A stretch of DNA of 8,158 nt. Source: Gammaproteobacteria bacterium (GTDB taxonomy: Bacteria; Pseudomonadota; Gammaproteobacteria; Arenicellales; JAOTYS01). Under the pieces are notes generated by a model. It worked only from the letters and a program-made list of their open reading frames with translations. It ran no database searches and was not told where the DNA came from. Every line of letters begins with the position of its first letter. Within the stretch, counting starts at the first letter, position 1. The stretch covers positions 1-8,158 of the forward strand of contig JAOTYS010000201.1 of the NCBI GenBank assembly GCA_029861795.1. The letters run 5' to 3'. Below, piece after piece: positions 5,652 through 8,158 of this stretch. The position numbers and the translations under genes were made by a program.

Positions 5652-5676
5652 TGGTCCTGGTAGTTGGATTGAACGC
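5652..5676 (-). pseudogene. 3' fragment of a tRNA cut off by an inverted hairpin repeat
   Basis: The - strand ends CCAAC-UACCAGG-A-CCA, nearly the same as the 3' end of the tRNA-like gene at 5811-5890 (CCAAC-CGCCAGG-A-CCA), with a T-loop-like GUUCAAU. No matching acceptor 5' strand or T-stem 5' strand exists. The copy 5 hairpin repeat occupies the place where the rest of the tRNA should be. Confidence 0.6.
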
Positions 5677-5731
5677 AATCCGCCCTCCGCTCCGGACGAA
5701 CGTGTTCCGTCAAGTGCGGATTGATCTTTAG
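5677..5731 (+). repeat. 55-bp hairpin repeat, copy 5, inverted
   Basis: On the - strand this reads CTAAAGATCAATCCGC ... GCGGATT, the form the other four copies have on the + strand. It is therefore in the opposite orientation, with the same length and the same outer pairing AATCCGC/GCGGATT. It adjoins a truncated tRNA end. Confidence 0.72.
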
Positions 5732-5810
5732 TGCAATGAACGCCAGCCCGTAATTGCTTTTGCCGCGATCTCGTACATGTAGAAGAACTTCGTATACATC
5801 AGTATATTTT
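5732..5810. other. Spacer without recognisable features
   Basis: Spacer between the inverted repeat and the tRNA-like gene at 5811. I see no tRNA arms, frame or strong hairpin. Confidence 0.5.
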
Positions 5811-5890
5811 TGGTCCTGGCGGTTGGATTCGAACCAACATGCAACCACTTAGCCTTTCGACCGCGTATCAGGCGGAGGGCATACACCAGA
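5811..5890 (-). tRNA. Atypical tRNA-like gene, best loop GAU (Ile?)
   Basis: Acceptor UCUGGUG/CGCCAGG (7 pairs with G-U), T arm GUUGG-UUCGAAU-CCAAC perfect, A73 and encoded CCA. The 45 nt in between do not fold as a normal D plus anticodon arm. The best hairpin is CCGC-CUGAUAC-GCGG, an anticodon-like loop with GAU, which leaves almost no D arm and a 21-nt variable region. It could be a D-armless Ile tRNA, or a tRNA scrambled by rearrangement. Identity is uncertain. Confidence 0.55.
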
Positions 5891-5892
5891 GT

Positions 5893-5963
5893 TGGTTGCG
5901 AGTACGGGTAATGCTCCCGTCTGGTCAGGCTTATGAGGCCCTACTGATCCTTGATCACTCGCG
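5893..5963 (-). tRNA. Initiator tRNA-fMet(CAU) with minimal D arm
   Basis: CGCGAGU pairs with ACUCGCA except at 1-72, where C faces A. That unpaired C1xA72 is the hallmark allowing formylation and excluding elongation in bacterial initiators. The anticodon loop CUCAUAA gives CAU. G-C pairs close the loop (GGC/GCC rather than the usual GGG/CCC). The D arm is GAUC-AAG-GAUC with a 3-nt loop. The T arm ACGGG/CCCGU has loop AGCAUUA. A73 and CCA are encoded; 71 nt in all. Confidence 0.8.
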
Positions 5964-5969
5964 ATTGAT

Positions 5970-6045
5970 TGGTCTCCCCAGGTGGATTCGAACCACCATC
6001 TTCCGGCTCCGAACCGGAAACTCTGCCAGGTTGAGCTATAGAGAG
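5970..6045 (-). tRNA. tRNA-Pro(CGG)
   Basis: Acceptor CUCUCUA/UGGGGAG (two U-G), U8, D arm with GG in the loop, anticodon stem UCCGG/CCGGA with loop UUCGGAG (CGG), T arm GGUGG-UUCGAAU-CCACC, A73, encoded CCA. The only proline tRNA visible; as CGG it should read mainly CCG, which is odd for a minimal set. Confidence 0.88.
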
Positions 6046-6051
6046 AGAAAT

Positions 6052-6125
6052 TGGAGAAGCGGGTCGGAATCGCACCGACGTTTACTGGGTTGCAGCCAGT
6101 CGCATATCTACTTTGCTACCGCTTC
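6052..6125 (-). tRNA. tRNA-Cys(GCA) with altered T-loop and D-loop
   Basis: Perfect acceptor GAAGCGG/CCGCUUC, U8, D arm GCA-AAGUAGAUA-UGC without GG, anticodon stem ACUGG/CCAGU with loop CUGCAAC (GCA), T arm GUCGG/CCGAC with loop UGCGAUU, U73 and encoded CCA. U73 is the main cysteine identity base. Its 5' end directly follows the partial CCA of tRNA-His on the + coordinate axis. Confidence 0.9.
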
Positions 6126-6126
6126 G

Positions 6127-6195
6127 GGGTGAGGTGCGGACTCGAACCGCTGAGTGCAGGGTCACAGCCTGACTAGCCCCCTGGGCAACCTCAAC
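6127..6195 (-). tRNA. tRNA-His(GUG) with 3-nt D-loop and no full CCA
   Basis: GUUGAGG pairs with CCUCACC with one mismatch. The discriminator is C, the histidine hallmark, and the first G can serve as G-1. The D arm is GCCC-AGG-GGGC. Anticodon stem UCAGG/CCUGC (one mismatch) holds loop CUGUGAC (GUG). The T loop is UUCGAGU on a 4-bp stem. After C73 only one more C (6126) precedes the Cys tRNA start, so CCA must be finished by nucleotidyltransferase. Confidence 0.82.
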
Positions 6196-6201
6196 ATAAT
6201 T

Positions 6202-6284
6202 TGGTACCGGTGGAGGGATTTGAACCCCCATGCCTTTTGGCGCTAGCTTCTGAAACTAGTGTGTATGCGTTCCACCACACCGGC
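6202..6284 (-). tRNA. tRNA-Leu(CAG), class II
   Basis: Acceptor GCCGGUG/CACCGGU, anticodon stem CUAGU/GCUAG with loop UUCAGAA (CAG), variable arm GCC-AAAA-GGC, T arm GGGGG-UUCAAAU-CCCUC, A73, encoded CCA. Unlike the two other Leu genes here, it keeps the long variable arm. Confidence 0.93.
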
Positions 6285-6285
6285 G

Positions 6286-6363
6286 TGGTACAGGTGACGG
6301 GACTTGAACCCGTATCTCCGAGATTGAAAGTCTCGTGTTCTATGCCGATTAAACTACACCTGC
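6286..6363 (-). tRNA. tRNA-Glu(UUC)
   Basis: Acceptor GCAGGUG/CACCUGU, U8, D arm GUU/AAC with GG in the loop, anticodon stem CGAGA/UCUCG with loop CUUUCAA (UUC), T arm ACGGG-UUCAAGU-CCCGU, A73, encoded CCA. Its anticodon stem equals that of tRNA-Gln(UUG) at the far end of the array. Confidence 0.93.
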
Positions 6364-6370
6364 TCGGATT

Positions 6371-6446
6371 TGGTGGAGGATCGCGGTAACGCTCCGCGCA
6401 GACAGTCACCTTGCAAAAGTAACCCGCTTTTCCTTGAGCATCCCCC
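6371..6446 (-). tRNA. tRNA-Ala(UGC) with non-canonical T-loop, G3:U70 kept
   Basis: Acceptor GGGGGAU/AUCCUCC places a G-U pair exactly at 3-70, the alanine identity element. A73, encoded CCA. D arm GCU-CAAGGAAA-AGC. Anticodon stem UUACU/GGUGA with loop UUUGCAA (UGC). The T arm CGCGG/CCGCG has loop AGCGUUA, the same as tRNA-Thr. Confidence 0.88.
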
Positions 6447-6582
6447 TTCGTTTGCGCGTAACCGACCATCAAGTAGATGGGGTTTCGATTGAATACGAAT
6501 CGTCTAGCGCATTTGTTTGCTTGGACGCTAAAGGTAATCTCGCAACTATCATTTGCGAACCTTTCAGCGTCACCTGCGAGCT
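6447..6582. other. Spacer with 48-nt imperfect palindrome
   Basis: No tRNA or gene seen. A hairpin at 6524-6571 pairs GACGCT-AAAGGT-CGCAA with TTGCG-ACCTTT-AGCGTC around a 7-nt loop. Without a T-tract it is not a terminator; it may be an RNase III-type processing site or a small mobile repeat. Confidence 0.6.
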
Positions 6583-6655
6583 TGGTACCTCGTCAGTGAA
6601 TTGAACACTGCCACCCTTCCTTGTAAAAGACGGTTGCGGACCCAGCGCCCGAGGC
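6583..6655 (-). tRNA. tRNA-Val(UAC)
   Basis: Acceptor GCCUCGG/ACGAGGU with a G-A mismatch at 7-66, D arm GCG-CUGGGUC-CGC, anticodon stem CGUCU/GGAAG (one mismatch) with loop UUUACAA (UAC), T arm CAGUG-UUCAAUU-CACUG, A73, encoded CCA. Several imperfect pairs make it a little less certain than its neighbours. Confidence 0.8.
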
Positions 6656-6662
6656 GAAATTT

Positions 6663-6738
6663 TGGCGGCCCTACGGGGTTTCGATCCCCGTCCTGCTGTT
6701 CGACAGACAGCCATGCTAGCCATTGACACCACAGAGCC
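6663..6738 (-). tRNA. tRNA-Asp(GUC)
   Basis: Acceptor GGCUCUG/UAGGGCC (two G-U), U8, D arm GUGU-CAAUGGCUA-GCAU, anticodon stem GCUGU/ACAGC with loop CUGUCGA (GUC), T arm CGGGG/CCCCG with loop AUCGAAA (A in place of U54), G73, encoded CCA. G73 is an aspartate identity base. Confidence 0.92.
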
Positions 6739-6739
6739 T

Positions 6740-6816
6740 TGGCTCCGGCTGCAGGAATCGAACCTGCCGCATGCGGATTAACAGTCCGCTCCCCGCGCCA
6801 TGCGGGGCCAACCGGA
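6740..6816 (-). tRNA. tRNA-Asn(GUU) with extended D stem
   Basis: Acceptor UCCGGUU/AGCCGGA, a 6-bp D stem CCCCGC/GCGGGG around a short AUGGC loop, anticodon stem GCGGA/UCCGC with loop CUGUUAA (GUU), T arm GCAGG-UUCGAUU-CCUGC, G73, encoded CCA. One nucleotide from tRNA-Asp and one from tRNA-Tyr. Confidence 0.93.
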
Positions 6817-6817
6817 T

Positions 6818-6900
6818 TGGTGGAGAGAGATGGAATTGAACCACCAAGCTCTAGGAGCACCGGTTTACAGCCGGCTTGTCTCGCCGTTGACAGTCTCTCC
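6818..6900 (-). tRNA. tRNA-Tyr(GUA), first tRNA of the array
   Basis: Perfect acceptor GGAGAGA/UCUCUCC, D arm GUC-AACGGCGA-GAC, anticodon stem GCCGG/CCGGU with loop CUGUAAA (GUA), class II variable arm GCUC-CUA-GAGC, T arm GGUGG-UUCAAUU-CCAUC, A73, encoded CCA. A long variable arm is normal for bacterial Tyr. Confidence 0.95.
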
Positions 6901-6916
6901 AGGTTTGAGCACATGC

Positions 6917-6951
6917 ATCGCGGCTGAAGCCGCTCCCACGGCCACCGCGAT
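6917..6951 (-). repeat. REP-like palindromic element in the array leader
   Basis: The - strand carries GTGGGAGCGGCTTCAGCCGC followed by GAT. It resembles a REP family that, from memory, is abundant in Pseudomonas and Xanthomonadales intergenic DNA. GCGGCT/AGCCGC forms the core hairpin, and ATCGCGG/CCGCGAT (6917-6923, 6945-6951) can close it. Confidence 0.65.
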
Positions 6952-6961
6952 ACTTCCACTC

Positions 6962-7004
6962 CAGGAAGGTAGCGCGGTGCACTCAGCACCACGCCTCCTT
7001 CCTG
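6962..7004 (-). other. Long leader hairpin upstream of the first tRNA
   Basis: CAGGAAGG/CCTTCCTG (8 bp) continues through GCG/CGC and GGTGC/GCACC to an ACTCA loop, a 43-nt nearly continuous hairpin. It touches the leader copy of the array-flanking inverted repeat, so it is placed as a processing structure would be. No U-tract follows on the - strand. Confidence 0.7.
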
Positions 7005-7022
7005 TATCAACAAATCCACATT
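7003..7022. repeat. Array-flanking inverted repeat, leader copy
   Basis: Reverse complement matches 2516-2535 at 19/20 positions, with the exception giving G-U in RNA. The two copies enclose all tRNA genes. It overlaps the end of the boxA-like motif. Confidence 0.7.
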
Positions 7023-7047
7023 GTTAAAGAACAATGCCAACCGTCAA
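7020..7047 (-). promoter_or_regulatory. Candidate array promoter overlapping a boxA-like motif
   Basis: On the - strand TTGACG (7042-7047) lies 16 nt upstream of AACAAT (7020-7025). The same stretch contains TGTTCTTTAACA (7022-7033), close to the rrn boxA antitermination sequence TGCTCTTTAACA as I remember it. Both cannot act at once: boxA must be transcribed. A weaker upstream alternative, TTGTGC (7068-7073) and TATGCT (7047-7052) with 15-nt spacing, would place boxA in the transcript. Confidence 0.45.
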
Positions 7048-7051
7048 GCAT

Positions 7052-7089
7052 AAAAAAACCCCGGTTGGCACAAGCCAAGCGGGGTTTTT
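7052..7089. terminator. Bidirectional intrinsic terminator between repressor gene and array
   Basis: CCCCG-G-TTGGC / GCCAA-G-CGGGG with an ACAA loop, flanked by seven A and five T. On the - strand the U-tract is seven long, so it should stop repressor transcripts before the tRNA array and isolate the array's expression. Confidence 0.92.
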
Positions 7090-7398
7090 CCATTCCCGAA
7101 AGGCTTGCCGATAAGCGCCTCCCGGTAATGTTGGAAGACACTCAGGTCATGAGCACCTCTTCACTGGCGACCATGACAAAATCGTTGCGGCCGCGATGCG
7201 ATATCGCAGGCCAAACGAATCCGCACAGATACGCATCTCGACCTGCTGGCCAGCGCGTCTCTGTTTGAGCGACAGCATATTTTTGTCTGTTTCTAATCAT
7301 GGCGGGCGAGTTTACTCATCCAATTTTAAATGTCAATATCGAATTTACTTTGTCTATTGGTAATTGACGACTGTGTCACAAAAAGGTTCCACTTTCGC
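7090..7398. other. Non-coding stretch downstream of the repressor gene
   Basis: No convincing frame on either strand. It contains a perfect 12-bp palindrome TGCGATATCGCA at 7197-7208. The AT-rich part at 7320-7380 has GTCAA (7332-7336) and TTGAC (7364-7368), the same half-sites as the repressor operator near 8062. A recombination site could lie here, but I see no duplicate to support it. Confidence 0.5.
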
Positions 7399-8019
7399 TC
7401 AGTTTTTTTCCGGCAGCGTCTTAAGTAAAGTAATGAACGCAGATCGTTGACGATCATCGAGTGCCAGTGATGCGGCCATCAGTTCCAGGGTGTCAGATAG
7501 CCGCTGTTGATTTGACTGGCGTCCCACGCCCTCTGGCGGCGTGTCGAGCCAGCCAATTGGCTGATCCGCGGCGGTCTCCAGCGCCCGCGCCAGCCTGTCC
7601 GATACAGGACGCACAAATGGATACTCTCTATGAAACTCAAGTTCATCCAGCGCAACGCCAGCCGCGTTTAGCGTCCTTTTCGAAGGCCAGGCCTTGCTTG
7701 GTCCTCGAAACAAGGATCGGAGACGAAGCTGTCTTGTTATCTGGTTGATCGGATCACTCGCAAACATCGGGCCTTTACCGAACAAAATCCAGCCAGCTGC
7801 GAAACCGGTCACATCTGCAATGGCTTCCACGATTGTCAAATTCGGGTTTTGCGATTCAACGGATTCGTACCGATGTAACAACTGTTTTGATACATCGATG
7901 CGCCGCTTCTTCAGCTCGGCGCGCAGTGCCTGTGGTTCAATTCCCTGTGATTCCCGCGCATACCGAATGCGCGATGCCATCGTGTTATGCGCGCGACGTC
8001 GCGTATTTTTCTTTGTCAT
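7399..8019 (-). CDS. XRE-family (CI-like) transcriptional repressor without peptidase domain
   Basis: 206 residues. Residues about 14-75 form an XRE helix-turn-helix (SRIRYARESQGI ... LLHRYES ... IADVTGFAAGWILFGKGP), the layout of phage repressors including the GW-L-G-GP end. The C-terminal half has no S24 LexA-type protease signature. Instead, residues about 135-165 (DRLARALETAADQPIGWLDTPP) echo the end of the first domain and may be a second, degenerate HTH. The family binds operators as dimers and controls lysogeny or transfer genes. TATACT at 8026-8031 ends 6 nt from the ATG, which would give a leaderless mRNA as for lambda cI from PRM. No ribosome site is seen. It is divergent from the gene at 8100. 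Confidence 0.88.
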   Translation of the reverse strand: MTKKNTRRRAHNTMASRIRYARESQGIEPQALRAELKKRRIDVSKQLLHRYESVESQNPNLTIVEAIADVTGFAAGWILFGKGPMFASDPINQITRQLRLRSLFRGPSKAWPSKRTLNAAGVALDELEFHREYPFVRPVSDRLARALETAADQPIGWLDTPPEGVGRQSNQQRLSDTLELMAASLALDDRQRSAFITLLKTLPEKN

Positions 8020-8025
8020 TGTCGA

Positions 8026-8031
8026 AGTATA
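8026..8031 (-). promoter_or_regulatory. -10 element for the repressor gene, leaderless arrangement
   Basis: TATACT on the - strand sits 6 nt upstream of the repressor ATG at 8019, so transcription should start at or next to the A of ATG. The -35 region is poor, typical of activated or weak maintenance promoters. Confidence 0.5.
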
Positions 8032-8054
8032 AAGCTAATTCTCATTTCGGTACA

Positions 8055-8089
8055 TTGACAGTTGACTTTGTCAATTCTGCTGGTAGAGT
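8055..8089 (+). promoter_or_regulatory. Divergent promoter with repressor operator TTGAC-TTT-GTCAA
   Basis: -35 TTGACT (8062-8067) and -10 TAGAGT (8084-8089), 16 nt apart. The -35 lies inside a perfect 5-3-5 palindrome, TTGACTTTGTCAA (8062-8074), preceded by another half-site TTGAC (8055-8059). GTCA-type half-sites also lie over the repressor start codon (8015-8024). The layout suggests repression of the + gene and autoregulation. Confidence 0.6.
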
Positions 8090-8099
8090 ACGCCGCCCT

Positions 8100-8158
8100 A
8101 TGAAAATCTTAATCCATAAATTTGCGAACGAATCCGTACTCGGCAACTTCAATTGCCA
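8100..8158 (+). CDS. Start of an unidentified gene divergent from the repressor
   Basis: ATG at 8100 opens a frame running off the window: MKILIHKFANESVLGNFNC. It lies 11 nt after the -10 TAGAGT, so its mRNA would have almost no leader, and no ribosome site is visible. Too short to identify. Position makes it the first gene of the operon the XRE protein controls. Confidence 0.5.
   Translation, partial: MKILIHKFANESVLGNFNC

Noticed and set aside
6570..7040. 156-codon - strand frame across tRNA-Val, Asp, Asn and Tyr
   Set aside because: It is the translation of tRNA genes and leader hairpins, with residue patterns typical of translated tRNAs.
7461..8032. + strand frames opposite the repressor gene
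   Set aside because: Shadows of the XRE coding sequence; they show no family features and lack ribosome sites.

Overview
The window looks like chromosomal or integrated-element DNA from a gammaproteobacterium. Three things point that way: the large TonB-dependent receptor, a GTGGGAGCGGCTTCAGCCGC repeat of the REP type I remember from Pseudomonas and Xanthomonadales genomes, and a TGTTCTTTAACA boxA-like motif. I cannot name a genus.

Layout. (1) 1-2434, + strand: the C-terminal 811 codons of a TonB-dependent outer-membrane receptor, ending in a strong bidirectional terminator (2457-2485). (2) 2539-6900, - strand, convergent to the receptor: a dense tRNA gene array. I can fold 26 tRNAs with an assignable anticodon. 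They are (transcription order) Tyr GUA, Asn GUU, Asp GUC, Val UAC, Ala UGC, Glu UUC, Leu CAG, His GUG, Cys GCA, Pro CGG, initiator Met CAU, Gly GCC, Thr UGU, Arg UCU, Leu UAA, Lys CUU, Leu UAG, Phe GAA, Ile UAU, Arg UCG, Lys UUU, Ser GCU, Ser UGA, Trp CCA and Gln UUG, plus an odd tRNA-like gene with a GAU loop. There are also three decayed tRNA-like sequences. All 20 amino acids and the initiator are represented, close to one tRNA per amino acid. Most genes encode CCA and several are 0 or 1 nt apart. A small HNH endonuclease gene (TTG start) sits inside the array and starts 1 nt after a tRNA CCA. (3) 6901-7090: array leader with REP, a long hairpin, a boxA-like motif, a candidate promoter and a bidirectional terminator. 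(4) 7399-8019, - strand: an XRE/CI-like repressor. It is divergent from a gene starting at about 8100 (+), with a TTGAC-TTT-GTCAA operator between them. This is a phage/ICE-style control region.

What stands out. The array is a self-sufficient decoding set, of the kind described on phages and integrative elements, and many of its tRNAs depart from canonical structure. Four have 3-nt D-loops (AGG or AAG). Several lack the T-loop TTC, the D-loop GG, or both. Two Leu tRNAs lack the long variable arm, and one Ile tRNA reads AUA with UAU. Identity elements are nevertheless kept: Ala G3:U70, initiator C1xA72, Asp/Asn/Trp G73, Cys U73, His C73. Five copies of a 55-bp hairpin repeat lie in the array, four abutting a CCA end and one inverted; the outer stem shows a compensatory change. 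Leader and trailer carry a 20-bp inverted repeat able to pair as a panhandle. A stretch of about 300 nt at 2650-2950 folds into serial hairpins with repeated CGCAA loops and may be an undescribed structured RNA. Another three-hairpin structure (3418-3499) is followed by a textbook + strand terminator.

All structures were folded by eye; covariance-model searches and alignments were not possible here.
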